A stretch of DNA of 64,000 bases from Mesorhizobium sp. B4-1-4. GTDB taxonomy: Bacteria; Pseudomonadota; Alphaproteobacteria; Rhizobiales; Rhizobiaceae. Shown in pieces: positions 1-8,280 of this stretch (positions are counted from its first letter, which is position 1; each line of letters opens with the position of its first letter). The notes under the pieces are model-generated. The model was given only the letters and a program-made list of their open reading frames with translations, ran no database searches and was not told the origin of the DNA. Made by a program: the position numbers and the translations under genes. The stretch is from the NCBI RefSeq assembly GCF_006439395.2, contig NZ_CP083950.1, positions 5,383,001 through 5,447,000 on the forward strand, in the 5' to 3' direction.

Positions 1-2
1 AT

Positions 3-722
3 GTCATGGAAATGCAAAGCCGGCAAAGGGATGGCATCGCCTGGATGCGCGCCAATCCGGAAGCATGGACAAGGGAGAGCTTCCTCAAGGTGCACAATTG
101 GTGGCACCTGGCGCTGTTCCACTATGACCTCGGCGATACCGATGAGGTGCTGGCGCTCTATGACGGTCCTATCTACGGCGCGCGATCGATGCTGGCGCTC
201 AACATGGTCGATGCCTCGGCGATCCTGTGGCGGCTTTATCTCGGCGGCGCCGATGTCGGTGACCGCTGGGCAGCGCTGGCCGCCAATTGGGCTCCCAAGG
301 CCGGCGCCGCCAACTACGCCTTCAACGACGCGCATGCGATGATGGCCTTTGTCGGCGCCGGGCTCGACGCGCCGGTCCGGACCCTGCTCGAGGCGCAGCG
401 CGAGGCCATGGCCGGTAATGACGACAATGCCACGTTCACCCGGGATGTCGGCCATCCCTTGACGCTGGGAATCAAGGCGTTCGGCGAAGGCAATTACCCT
501 GAGGCCATAGGCCTGATCCGGCCGATTCGGGCGATCGCCAACCGTTTCGGCGGCAGCCACGCACAGCGCGACGTCATCGACCTGACGCTGATCGAAGCGG
601 CGCTAAGGGCCGGTGACGGCGCGCTCGCCACGGCGCTCACGGCCGAGCGTTCGATGGCGCGGCCGGACAGTCCGCTGGCGGCGTTGTTTTCGCGGCGCGC
701 GGCCGATTTGTCAGAGAATTGA
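3..722 (+). CDS. TPR-repeat protein, TTC38-like (5' truncated by window edge)
   Basis: The reading frame is already open at base 3 and ends at a TGA at 720-722, so only the C-terminal ~239 residues are present. The first residues visible (V-M-E-M-Q, then G-I-A-W) match the His-Val-Met-Glu-Met stretch and following repeat of the TTC38 / StaR-like tetratricopeptide family. The rest is alpha-helical with alternating Ala/Leu-rich helices expected of degenerate TPRs, including a repeat-like A-F-G-E-G-N-Y-P-E-A segment near residue 160. There is no signal peptide or membrane segment in the part seen. The family has no settled enzymatic role and is usually treated as a protein-interaction scaffold. 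xylB follows after 79 bases with its own ribosome binding site, so the two may or may not share a transcript. Confidence 0.75.
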   Translation, partial: VMEMQSRQRDGIAWMRANPEAWTRESFLKVHNWWHLALFHYDLGDTDEVLALYDGPIYGARSMLALNMVDASAILWRLYLGGADVGDRWAALAANWAPKAGAANYAFNDAHAMMAFVGAGLDAPVRTLLEAQREAMAGNDDNATFTRDVGHPLTLGIKAFGEGNYPEAIGLIRPIRAIANRFGGSHAQRDVIDLTLIEAALRAGDGALATALTAERSMARPDSPLAALFSRRAADLSEN

Positions 723-801
723 CCCGGAGCTTATCTTGCCTTAGAAACTGGCTCGGCCGGGATTTTTTCGAGTTCCGAAAAAATGATAGTGGGAGGAAAA
801 C

Positions 802-2256
802 ATGTTTCTCGGCATCGATCTGGGCACGTCGGGCGTCAAGGCGCTGCTGATCGATGCCGGACAGACCGTCATCGGCTCCGGCCATGGTTCACTTGACGTC
901 TCGCGGCCGCATCCCGGCTGGTCCGAGCAGGACCCGTCGCACTGGATACGCGCCTGCGAGGACGCGATCGCCGAACTGAAGGCATCCCATCCCGAGCAGT
1001 TGGCGGCGGTGAAAGGCATCGGCCTGTCGGGCCAGATGCATGGCGCGACCTTGCTCGATGCGGCCGACAAGGTGCTGCGCCCCTGCATTCTGTGGAACGA
1101 CACGCGCAGCCATGTCGAGGCGGCAGCGCTCGACGCCGATCCGCGCTTCCGCAAACTCACCGGCAACATCGTTTTCCCTGGCTTCACCGCGCCGAAACTC
1201 GCCTGGGTGGAAAACAATGAGCCCGCCGTCTTTGCCAAGGTGGCGAAGGTGTTGCTGCCAAAGGATTTCCTGCGGCTTTGGCTCACTGGCGAACATATTT
1301 CGGAAATGTCGGATTCTGCCGGTACCTCCTGGCTCGATGTCGGCAAGCGCCGCTGGTCCGCGGACCTGCTCGCGGCCACCTCTCTTGACGAGAAGCACAT
1401 GCCGTCTCTGGTCGAGGGCACCGGAAAGGCCGGCGCGTTGCGCGCCGAACTCGCATCGAAATGGGGCGTGGAGGCCGGCATCCCCATTGCCGGAGGCGCC
1501 GGCGACAATGCTGCTTCCGCTTGCGGCATGGGCACGGTCGGCGCCGGCCATGCTTTCGTCTCGCTCGGCACGTCTGGGGTGCTGTTCGCCGCCAACGCAT
1601 CCTATCTGCCGAACCCGGCAAGCGCGGTCCACACCTTCTGCCATGCCCTGCCAAACACCTGGCATCAGATGGGTGTCATCCTGTCGGCGACCGATTCGCT
1701 CAACTGGCTGTCGGAAATTACCGGCAAAGGGGCGGGCGAGTTGACATCGGAACTCGGCGACGTGCTGAAGGCGCCGAGCGGCGTGTCCTTCCTGCCCTAC
1801 CTCTCGGGCGAGCGCACACCGCACAATGATTCCGCCATTCGTGGTTCCTTCACCGGGTTGGCCCATGAATCGAGCCGCGCCGTGCTGACGCAAGCCGTGC
1901 TCGAAGGCGTCGCCTTTGCCTTCCGCGACAGCCTCGAAGCCCTGAAGAAAGCCGGCACCACGCTCACGCGGGTGACGGCGATCGGCGGCGGCTCGCGCTC
2001 GCGCTACTGGCTGAAGGCGATCGCCACCGCGCTGCAGATGCCGGTCGATATTCCCGCCGACGGCGATTTCGGCGCCGCCTTCGGTGCGGCGCGCCTCGGC
2101 CTGATCGCCGCGACCGGCGCCGATCCGCTGGCCGTTTGCGCCGCGCCGAGGACAGATGCCATGATCGAGCCGGATGCCGCGCTCGGCGGCGCTTACGCGG
2201 ATGCCTATCACCGCTACCGCGCGCTCTATCCGGCAATCAAGGCCGTAACCGCGTGA
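802..2256 (+). CDS. xylB: xylulokinase
   Basis: 484-residue FGGY-family sugar kinase of normal length for XylB. The N-terminal ATPase-fold phosphate loop G-I-D-L-G-T-S-G-V-K is at residues 4-13. The Q-M-H-G segment of xylulokinases lies near residue 77, and the second-domain G-G-A-G-D-N-A segment near 232. The C-terminal G-G-G-S-R-S nucleotide-binding loop is near 395. It phosphorylates D-xylulose to xylulose 5-phosphate in the cytoplasm, the second step of xylose catabolism. The start is supported by GGGAGGA just upstream of the ATG. xylA lies 670 bases downstream on the same strand, but an opposite-strand gene and a repeat pair intervene, so xylA probably has its own promoter. Confidence 0.95.
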   Translation: MFLGIDLGTSGVKALLIDAGQTVIGSGHGSLDVSRPHPGWSEQDPSHWIRACEDAIAELKASHPEQLAAVKGIGLSGQMHGATLLDAADKVLRPCILWNDTRSHVEAAALDADPRFRKLTGNIVFPGFTAPKLAWVENNEPAVFAKVAKVLLPKDFLRLWLTGEHISEMSDSAGTSWLDVGKRRWSADLLAATSLDEKHMPSLVEGTGKAGALRAELASKWGVEAGIPIAGGAGDNAASACGMGTVGAGHAFVSLGTSGVLFAANASYLPNPASAVHTFCHALPNTWHQMGVILSATDSLNWLSEITGKGAGELTSELGDVLKAPSGVSFLPYLSGERTPHNDSAIRGSFTGLAHESSRAVLTQAVLEGVAFAFRDSLEALKKAGTTLTRVTAIGGGSRSRYWLKAIATALQMPVDIPADGDFGAAFGAARLGLIAATGADPLAVCAAPRTDAMIEPDAALGGAYADAYHRYRALYPAIKAVTA

Positions 2257-2260
2257 GCTG

Positions 2261-2434
2261 GCGCGAGGCACCCCCCTCTGCCCTGCCGGGCATCTCCCCC
2301 GCAAGGGGGGAGATTGGCAGCTTCGGCGCTGCCGCGCTTTTTTCAATGCGGGCGATTGGCGAAGGTCCGCGTGACAGTCAATCTCCCCCCTTGCGGGGGA
2401 GATGGCCAGCAGGCCAGAGGGGGGTGCCTCGCGC
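2261..2434. repeat. Inverted pair of ~60-bp palindromic repeats (CATCTCCCCC family)
   Basis: Two copies of the same ~60-bp sequence face each other, at about 2261-2319 and 2375-2434. Each copy has an inner hairpin (CATCTCCCCC...GGGGGAGAT) and an outer GCGCGAGGCACCCCCCTCTG arm whose reverse complement ends the second copy. Together they form a possible ~170-base cruciform or transcript stem in the gap between xylB and the NTF2-like gene. A related pair lies at 13501-13656 and a diverged one at 24142-24320. This looks like a rhizobial intergenic repeat family. Confidence 0.85.
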
Positions 2435-2453
2435 CCCTCTTACCCAGTTAGCC

Positions 2454-2816
2454 TCACTGCGCCGGCACCTTGTCGAGGAAGCCGGTAACGCTCCTCAGCC
2501 GACCGTTCTCGATGACGCCGATATCGGTACCCTCGACGACGGAGTCCGTGCCTTCGGGGCCAAGGTTCCAGGAGAAGCGGATCTTGTCGGCATAGCCGTC
2601 CGGCATGCCCTTCAGCGAGAACCGGAAGCCGGCAAAACGATGCTGCACCCCGTCGATCAGGGCCGCGACGCCGTCATGGCCGTCGCCCTGCATGATCGGA
2701 TCGCGATAGCTGACATCTTCGGTGAAGGTCGCCTTGAGCAATTCGGCGCGGCGGCCGGCGTCGCTTTCATTCCAGGCGGTGATGTAGCCCTCGGCTATTC
2801 TGTTGAGGTCGGTCAT
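2454..2816 (-). CDS. NTF2-like / SnoaL-type small protein
   Basis: 120-residue protein with the compact alpha+beta barrel pattern of the NTF2-like superfamily. An N-terminal helix (R-I-A-E-G-Y-I-T-A-W-N-E) is followed by a Y-R-D-P segment near residue 37 and strands ending in V-V-E-G-T-D-I-G. Members of this group are isomerases, cyclases or unassigned ligand-binding proteins, and the sequence alone does not give a substrate. AAAGGAG lies 7 bases before the ATG. It sits between xylB and xylA on the opposite strand and is divergent from xylA, sharing the 113-base intergenic region 2817-2929. A link to sugar metabolism is possible but unsupported. Confidence 0.75.
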   Translation of the reverse strand: MTDLNRIAEGYITAWNESDAGRRAELLKATFTEDVSYRDPIMQGDGHDGVAALIDGVQHRFAGFRFSLKGMPDGYADKIRFSWNLGPEGTDSVVEGTDIGVIENGRLRSVTGFLDKVPAQ

Positions 2817-2929
2817 GGTCTGTCTCCTTTGTCTGACGGTTTTGACACCAGCCTTTTCGACCAGCCCAGGACCGAAACCAATTACGCCTGAGGTAATCAG
2901 GGCGAACTATTCGAGAGAGGACAGGAATT

Positions 2930-4255
2930 ATGAGCAGCGGATTTTTCGGCGACATCCAGAAGATCAAATATGAGGGACCGGATTCGACCAATCCGCTGGC
3001 CTACCGGTTCTACAACCCGGACGAAATGGTGGCCGGCAAGCGGCTGGAGGATCATCTGCGCTTTGCCGTCGCCTATTGGCATTCCTTCGCCTGGCCGGGC
3101 GGCGATCCGTTCGGCGGCCAGACCTTCGATCGCCCCTGGTTCCCCAAGGCCGGCGGCATCGACACGATGGAATTGGCAAAACTGAAGGCGGACGTCGCCT
3201 TCGAGATGTTCTCGCTGCTCGGCACCCCCTATTTCTGCTTCCACGACGCCGATGTGCGGCCGGAGGGCAAGGATTTTTCCGAGAGCGCCGCCCGCCTGGA
3301 CGAGATCGCCGATTATTTCGCCACCAAGATGAAGCAGACTGGCGTCAAGCTCTTGTGGGGTACGGCGAACCTGTTTTCCAACCGCCGCTTCATGTCTGGT
3401 GCCGCCACCAATCCCGATCCGGATGTGTTTGCCTATGCGGCCGCGACGGTGAAAAGCTGCATCGACATCACCAAGCGGCTGAAGGGCGAGAATTATGTGC
3501 TGTGGGGCGGCCGCGAAGGCTATGAGACGCTGCTCAACACCGACCTTGCCCGCGAGCAGGAACAGGCCGGCCGCTTCCTCAACCTCGTTGTCGACTACAA
3601 GCACAAGATCGGTTTCAAGGGCACCATCCTGATCGAGCCGAAGCCGCAGGAGCCGACCAAACATCAGTATGATTACGATGTCGCGACCGTCTATGGCTTC
3701 CTCAAGCGCTTCGGTCTGGAGAAGGAAGTCAAGGTCAATATCGAGCAAGGCCATGCCATCCTTGCCGGCCATTCCTTCGAGCACGAACTGGCGCTGGCCA
3801 ACGCGCTCGGCATTTTCGGCTCGATCGACATGAACCGCAACGACTACCAGTCCGGCTGGGACACCGACCAGTTCCCCAACAACGTGCCGGAGATGGCGCT
3901 TGCCTACTACCAGGTTCTGCAAGGCGGCGGCTTCAAGACCGGCGGCACCAATTTCGACGCCAAGCTGCGTCGCCAGTCGCTCGAGCCGCAGGACCTGCTG
4001 ATCGCTCATATTGGCGGCATGGACGCCTGCGCGCGCGGCCTCAAGGCGGCGGCGCGCATGGTCGAGGACAAGGCATTGTCGGGACCGTTGGCCGAACGCT
4101 ACGCCGGCTGGAACAGCGCCGAGGCCAAGGCGATGCTGTCGGGAAAGCGCACGCTTGAGGACATCGCCGAGCGTGTGATGAAGAAAAAGATCGAGCCGCA
4201 GCCGCGCTCAGGCCGCCAGGAGCTGCTGGAGAACATCGTCAACCGCTACGTTTGA
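2930..4255 (+). CDS. xylA: xylose isomerase
   Basis: 441 residues, the size of group II xylose isomerases. It interconverts D-xylose and D-xylulose using two divalent metals. The catalytic F-H-D-A-D motif places His at about residue 105 and Asp at 108. The W-G-G-R-E-G-Y-E metal/substrate segment, the I-E-P-K-P-Q-E-P strand with a metal-binding Glu, and the N-I-E-Q-G-H-A and D-M-N-R-N-D segments are all intact. The start is supported by GAGAGGACAGGA just upstream. Together with xylB it completes conversion of xylose to xylulose 5-phosphate. No xylose transporter or XylR gene is visible in the window. Confidence 0.96.
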   Translation: MSSGFFGDIQKIKYEGPDSTNPLAYRFYNPDEMVAGKRLEDHLRFAVAYWHSFAWPGGDPFGGQTFDRPWFPKAGGIDTMELAKLKADVAFEMFSLLGTPYFCFHDADVRPEGKDFSESAARLDEIADYFATKMKQTGVKLLWGTANLFSNRRFMSGAATNPDPDVFAYAAATVKSCIDITKRLKGENYVLWGGREGYETLLNTDLAREQEQAGRFLNLVVDYKHKIGFKGTILIEPKPQEPTKHQYDYDVATVYGFLKRFGLEKEVKVNIEQGHAILAGHSFEHELALANALGIFGSIDMNRNDYQSGWDTDQFPNNVPEMALAYYQVLQGGGFKTGGTNFDAKLRRQSLEPQDLLIAHIGGMDACARGLKAAARMVEDKALSGPLAERYAGWNSAEAKAMLSGKRTLEDIAERVMKKKIEPQPRSGRQELLENIVNRYV

Positions 4256-4458
4256 GACGTTTGCCAGCCAGCAATCCAGGCCGGCAACCGGTCCGTTCGA
4301 AAAGTTGGCGCGCGGAAATCTTCTGCGCGCCATGCCGAAATCAGGGACAATCTTTTGCCCCGCACCGCCCCTTAATCGCCCCGCTCCTGCCTTCAAATGG
4401 TCGTCACGAATCTCGTATAAGAGTGGCTCGTGGCGGGAAGGAAAGGAGGCGAAACGAT

Positions 4459-4662
4459 ATGCAGCACGAACGTGAAATCGACGCCCTACTCTCACCTGGC
4501 GAGGCTGGTTCGATCATCGATCGGCTGATGGCGCTGCCGCATTCGAAAGACAGCGCCCGCAAGACAAATGAATGGGATCGCGCGGTCGCCGCGCGGCTCG
4601 AAACGGCACTGGCCAAGAGCATGCGCTCGCGCATCGTCGGCGACGGCCGCGACGCCGCCTGA
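4459..4662 (+). CDS. Small conserved-looking hypothetical protein (67 aa)
   Basis: Short reading frame starting at an ATG preceded at a good distance by a perfect AAAGGAGG (4442-4449), the strongest argument that it is translated. An in-frame TTG at 4252 would give a longer product, but it lies just after the xylA stop without a ribosome binding site. The product is charged and helical, begins M-Q-H-E-R-E-I-D-A-L and contains R-K-T-N-E-W-D-R. It has no cysteine pair, signal peptide or membrane segment. I do not recognise the family. Confidence 0.5.
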   Translation: MQHEREIDALLSPGEAGSIIDRLMALPHSKDSARKTNEWDRAVAARLETALAKSMRSRIVGDGRDAA

Positions 4663-4734
4663 TTCTTCCGTGATTTCAGTGGTCTGATTGTTCCGCGGTT
4701 TGACGAATGGAGACGCTTTCTCCATCCTGCGTCG

Positions 4735-5532
4735 ATGATACGCGCGGTGCTCCTGGATCTTCTGGGTGTCGTCTACGATGGCGACACCCAGATCGCGGGC
4801 GCCGTGGCCGCCGTCGAACACCTGCGCGAAGCTGGCCTGCCGCTTCGCTTCGTCAGCAACACGACACGTTCGCCGCGCGACAGAATCCTCGCACAGCTTG
4901 CCGCTCTGGGCGTCCGCGTGACGGACGAGGAACTGCTGACGCCGGCGCGCGCCGCGGTCGAATGGTTGCGCAGGCACGGCCGCCAGCCTCATCTGCTCGT
5001 CCATCCAGACCTCGAGGCCGAGTTTTCAAGCCTGGACGGCCGCAATGGCCGCGCTGTCGTTGTCGGTGACGCTGGCGATGCCTTCGACCATGCAAGCCTC
5101 AACCGGGCGTTTCGCGAACTCATCGCCGGCGCCGATTTTCTGGCGCTTGCCACCAACCGCACCTTCAAGGATGCCGACGGCCTGCTCAGCCTCGATGCCG
5201 GTGCCTTCGTCGCGGCCCTCGAATTCGCCAGTGGGCGAAGTCCTGTCGTGCTCGGCAAACCGTCACCCGATTTCTTCCTCTCGGCGCTTGCCGGCTTGAA
5301 TTGCCCGGCCGCCGATGCGGTCATGATTGGCGACGATGCGGAGAGTGATGTCGCCGGCGCCCTGCGCGCCGGGCTTGGCGCGGCGCTGCTCGTGCGAACG
5401 GGCAAGTACCGTCCTGGCGACGAAACGCGCTTCGACCCGGCGCCCACGGCGCTGGTCGACGACCTCGCCGCCGCGACAGACTGGATACTTGAAGCGCGCC
5501 GCGCTGAAACGGATTCAGGCGACGCCCTTTAA
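4735..5532 (+). CDS. HAD-superfamily (class IIA) hydrolase, LHPP-like
   Basis: 265 residues that align along most of their length with my recollection of mammalian LHPP (phospholysine/phosphohistidine inorganic pyrophosphate phosphatase) and its bacterial relatives. Motif I reads V-L-L-D-L-L-G-V-V-Y-D-G near residue 5, motif II is F-V-S-N-T-T-R-S, and the G-K-P-S-P-D-F-F and M-I-G-D-D-A-E-S-D-V motifs are intact. The second Asp of the classical D-x-D motif is Leu here; LHPP carries Ser at that place, so the change fits this subfamily but weakens a plain phosphatase call. No ribosome binding site is obvious and no operon partner is evident. The convergent gene downstream is the GlxA-type regulator. 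Confidence 0.85.
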   Translation: MIRAVLLDLLGVVYDGDTQIAGAVAAVEHLREAGLPLRFVSNTTRSPRDRILAQLAALGVRVTDEELLTPARAAVEWLRRHGRQPHLLVHPDLEAEFSSLDGRNGRAVVVGDAGDAFDHASLNRAFRELIAGADFLALATNRTFKDADGLLSLDAGAFVAALEFASGRSPVVLGKPSPDFFLSALAGLNCPAADAVMIGDDAESDVAGALRAGLGAALLVRTGKYRPGDETRFDPAPTALVDDLAAATDWILEARRAETDSGDAL

Positions 5533-5548
5533 GTCTTTGTTTTGATGG

Positions 5549-5591
5549 ATATCATGGTCCCAAAACCGCTGCGCACTTGGAGCGACATGCA
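5549..5591. repeat. Degenerate palindromic repeat (CCCAAAACCG / CATGCA type)
   Basis: Between the convergent HAD and regulator genes. It contains CCCAAAACCG followed by ACTTGG and ends in CGACATGCA, the same plan as the well-formed copy at 34815-34861. The left arm (TATCATGG) has decayed. Confidence 0.55.
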
Positions 5592-5594
5592 TTG

Positions 5595-6575
5595 TCAGCC
5601 GCGCCGCAGCCTGACCGGCGCTTCGCCGAAAGCCCTGGAAAACGCCCTGGAAAATGCGGCTGCGGACGAAAAGCCCGTCCGCCCGGCAATGTCCGCCATC
5701 GCGATCCGCGTGTCGACCACCAGCCGTCGCGCGGCACCCAGGCGCAGCCTGAGATAATAAGCGCCCGGCGTTTCGCCGATCGACTTGCGAAAGATGCTTT
5801 CCAGTGTCCGTGCGGTCACCCCGGCGCGCTTGGCGACCGCCTCTATGGTCAGCGGCTGGTCGACATGCGCTTCCATCAGCCGGATGGCTTGCGCCAGGCG
5901 CGGATCGTAGCCGTCGAGCCGGCCGAGCGAGACCAGCGGTTGCGCATCTGTCGCGGCGCGCGCCTGGTCGTAGATGAAGACGCTGGCGACATCGAGCGCC
6001 ACGGCCATGCCGAGACGCGTGCGAATGAGATGCAGCATCAGGTCGAAGGTGGGCGAGGCACCGCCCGAGGTGAAGACCGGTCCGTCGATGACATAGCGGT
6101 CCGGACGGACATCGACGCCGGGGAAGGCCGATGAAAAATCTTCCATGTCCTCCCAATGGGTGGTGGCGCTACGCCCCTCCAGCAGGCCGGCGCGGGCCAC
6201 CAGCCATGTGCCTGCCTCGACGCCGCCGCAGGCGCGCGCCGTCCGTGCCGCGCGGCGCAAGCCTGCGAGCAGGGCCGATGTCGCGTAGTTCTGGGTGCCG
6301 AAACCGGCGACGACGACAAGAACGTCGGTTGGTTCGCTTGCATCGAAGCGGCCGCTGACCGCCACCGGCAGGCCGCAGGTGGTGACCGGAGGCTCTCCCG
6401 TCACCGAGACCAGCTTGAAGTCGAACAGAGTCTCGCCTGAGATGCGGTTTGCGGCGCGCAGCGGATCGACAGCCGACGCCACGCACATGATGGACGAGCC
6501 GGAAAACACCAGCAACGTCACCTTGAGCGGCGACCGTTCGGCGCGAAAGATATCAGGTTTTTCGCTTTTGATCAT
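5595..6575 (-). CDS. GlxA-family (DJ-1/PfpI + AraC) transcriptional regulator, CdhR-like
   Basis: 326 residues. An N-terminal DJ-1/PfpI-like domain (about 15-195) starts V-T-L-L-V-F-S-G-S-S-I-M. The C-terminal AraC domain (about 225-322) carries two helix-turn-helix units, the second ending G-F-S-S-A-A-A-F-S-R-A-F. This architecture is that of GlxA and of CdhR, the activator of carnitine dehydrogenase genes in Pseudomonas. The ATG at 6575 was chosen because the longer upstream frame runs through the divergent BKACE gene. The 78-base divergent region contains AAACAG (6595-6600) and CTGTTT (6629-6634), a possible spaced operator. Position points to control of the downstream catabolic cluster by carnitine or a related quaternary amine; that is inference. 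Confidence 0.85.
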   Translation of the reverse strand: MIKSEKPDIFRAERSPLKVTLLVFSGSSIMCVASAVDPLRAANRISGETLFDFKLVSVTGEPPVTTCGLPVAVSGRFDASEPTDVLVVVAGFGTQNYATSALLAGLRRAARTARACGGVEAGTWLVARAGLLEGRSATTHWEDMEDFSSAFPGVDVRPDRYVIDGPVFTSGGASPTFDLMLHLIRTRLGMAVALDVASVFIYDQARAATDAQPLVSLGRLDGYDPRLAQAIRLMEAHVDQPLTIEAVAKRAGVTARTLESIFRKSIGETPGAYYLRLRLGAARRLVVDTRIAMADIAGRTGFSSAAAFSRAFSRAFGEAPVRLRRG

Positions 6576-6653
6576 GGAAGCTTCGTAAAACGCAAAACAG
6601 TTTCCTGCAAGTCGGTCATTGTTGCGGTCTGTTTCTATGGGAGGAGAAATTCC

Positions 6654-7571
6654 ATGCCGCTCGCGATGAACCGTGAGGTCTTCATTACCTGTGCCGTGAC
6701 CGGGTCCGGCGGTTCGCAGGATCGCAGCCCGCATGTGCCGCGTTCGCCAAAGCAGATCGCCGATTCGGCCATCGACGCGGCCAAGGCGGGTGCTGCCATC
6801 GTCCATTGCCATGTCCGCGATCCCGAAACCGGCAAGCCGCGTCGTGATATCCACCTCTATCGTGAAGTAACGGAACGCATCCGCGAGGCCAATGTCGACG
6901 TGGTGCTGAACCTCACCGCCGGAATGGGCGGCGACATGGTGTTCGGCTCGCCGGAAGCGCCGCTGCCGCTCAACGAAAAGGGCACCGACATGGGCGGCGC
7001 CACCAACCGCATGGAACATGTGCGCCAGTGCCTGCCGGAAATCTGCACGCTCGACTGCGGCACCATGAACTTCGCCGAGGCCGACTATGTCATGACCAAC
7101 ACGCCCGGCATGCTGCGCGCCATGGGCGGCATGATGACGGCGCTCGGCGTCAAGCCCGAGATCGAGGCATTCGACACCGGCCATCTTTGGTTCGCCAAGC
7201 AACTGGTCGAGGAGAAGGTGCTGAACCCCGACGCGCTGGTGCAGCTCTGCATGGGCGTGCCATGGGGCGCGCCAGACGACCTCAACACTTTCATGGCGAT
7301 GGTCAACAACGTGCCGTCGACCTGGACCTGGTCGGCCTTTTCCATCGGCCGCAACCAGATGGCCTATGCCGCCGCCGCCGTGCTGGCCGGCGGCAACGTC
7401 CGCGTCGGCCTGGAAGACAATCTGTGGCTCGATAAGGGTGTTCTGGCGACCAATGCTCAACTGGTCGAGCGCGCCGCCAGCATCGTCACCAATCTCGGCG
7501 CCACGATTCTCGGGCCCGAGGACGTGCGCAAGAAGCTCAACCTGACCAAGCGGGCGCCGATCGCGGCGTGA
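6654..7571 (+). CDS. BKACE-family 3-dehydrocarnitine cleavage enzyme (CdhC-like)
   Basis: 305-residue beta-keto acid cleavage enzyme (DUF849/BKACE). The Zn-binding H-C-H-V-R-D is near residue 46, with N-L-T-A-G-M-G-G and D-C-G-T-M-N-F near 85 and 125 and the C-terminal V-G-L-E-D-N-L-W. Enzymes of this type condense a beta-keto acid with acetyl-CoA and release acetoacetate plus a new acyl-CoA; the CdhC subgroup converts 3-dehydrocarnitine to betainyl-CoA. The carnitine dehydrogenase gene two positions downstream and the divergent CdhR-like gene support that substrate. GGAGGAG lies 7 bases before the ATG. Confidence 0.88.
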   Translation: MPLAMNREVFITCAVTGSGGSQDRSPHVPRSPKQIADSAIDAAKAGAAIVHCHVRDPETGKPRRDIHLYREVTERIREANVDVVLNLTAGMGGDMVFGSPEAPLPLNEKGTDMGGATNRMEHVRQCLPEICTLDCGTMNFAEADYVMTNTPGMLRAMGGMMTALGVKPEIEAFDTGHLWFAKQLVEEKVLNPDALVQLCMGVPWGAPDDLNTFMAMVNNVPSTWTWSAFSIGRNQMAYAAAAVLAGGNVRVGLEDNLWLDKGVLATNAQLVERAASIVTNLGATILGPEDVRKKLNLTKRAPIAA

Positions 7572-7575
7572 GCCA

Positions 7576-7624
7576 GAGCCTGATCCCGAAAAGCCGTAGC
7601 CGGTTTTCGGAAAAGACCATGCTC
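7576..7624. repeat. Palindromic repeat (GAGC..TGATCC-GAAAAG type)
   Basis: Imperfect palindrome beginning GAGCCTGATCCCGAAAAG and ending GGAAAAGACCATGCTC, between the BKACE gene and the HD-domain gene and therefore probably inside a transcript. Same family as the copies at 10540-10612 and 32569-32618. Confidence 0.75.
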
Positions 7625-7650
7625 CCAGCAAGCCAACCGGGGAGGCGCAG

Positions 7651-8280
7651 ATGACGACCGTTAAATTCACCGCGATGAAGGATGGCGACAGGGACGACTA
7701 CGAGTTCCTGACCGCGCATGAAATCGACTATGCAGCCAAGACCGGCGAGCGGCTGCTCGACGCGCTGGTGCAACTCGATGAGGGCCTTTCGGGCTACAAG
7801 ATCACCCGGCTCGGCCATTCGCTGCAGGCGGCGACACGCGCCTGGCGCGACGGCGCCGACACTGATTGGATCACTTGCGCGCTGCTGCACGACATCGGCG
7901 ACATCTATGCGCCCTACAATCATGACGAATATGCCGCGTCGATCCTGAAACCCTTCGTGCGCGAGCAATGCACCTGGGTGGTGGAAAAGCACGGCGATTT
8001 CCAGCGGCTCTATTATGCCCATCATCTTGGCGGCAACCGCCATGCCCGCGACCGTTTCGCCGGCCATGCCTATTTCGACGACTGCGACCAGTTCTGCGAG
8101 CGCTGGGACCAGTCGAGCTTCGACCCCGATTACGAGACGCTGCCGATCGACTTCTTCCGGCCCTTCGTGCTCGAAGTCTTCGCCCGCAAGGCCTACGCCC
8201 CATCAGTGATACGCGCCGGCGAGCGCGTGCCGCTCATCGATCCCGAAACAGCCAGGACAAGAACCGGAGCCTCCCTATGA
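7651..8280 (+). CDS. HD-domain protein, candidate mixed-valent diiron oxygenase
   Basis: 209 residues with HD-domain ligands in order: His56 (L-G-H-S-L-Q), His80-Asp81 (A-L-L-H-D-I-G-D), His in Y-N-H-D-E-Y, His in V-E-K-H-G-D, then acidic residues in Y-F-D-D-C-D. Six ligands in this order are typical of two-metal HD enzymes, including the PhnZ / TmpB / inositol oxygenase group that uses O2 and an Fe pair. TmpB acts on a trimethylammonium compound and yields glycine betaine, so a quaternary-amine substrate is plausible, but I cannot tell an oxygenase from a phosphohydrolase here. A strong GGGAGG precedes the ATG. The stop overlaps the next start (ATGA), tying it to the carnitine dehydrogenase. 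Confidence 0.8.
   Translation: MTTVKFTAMKDGDRDDYEFLTAHEIDYAAKTGERLLDALVQLDEGLSGYKITRLGHSLQAATRAWRDGADTDWITCALLHDIGDIYAPYNHDEYAASILKPFVREQCTWVVEKHGDFQRLYYAHHLGGNRHARDRFAGHAYFDDCDQFCERWDQSSFDPDYETLPIDFFRPFVLEVFARKAYAPSVIRAGERVPLIDPETARTRTGASL

Noticed and set aside
889..2346. Long minus-strand reading frame (485 codons) opposite xylB
   Set aside because: Shadow frame typical of high-GC coding DNA. It is Arg-rich with no domain, no ribosome site, and xylB is unambiguous on the other strand.
5595..7670. A 691-codon minus-strand frame that would extend the GlxA-type regulator upstream
   Set aside because: The N-terminal half runs antisense to the BKACE gene and has no family features; the regulator starts cleanly at 6575.
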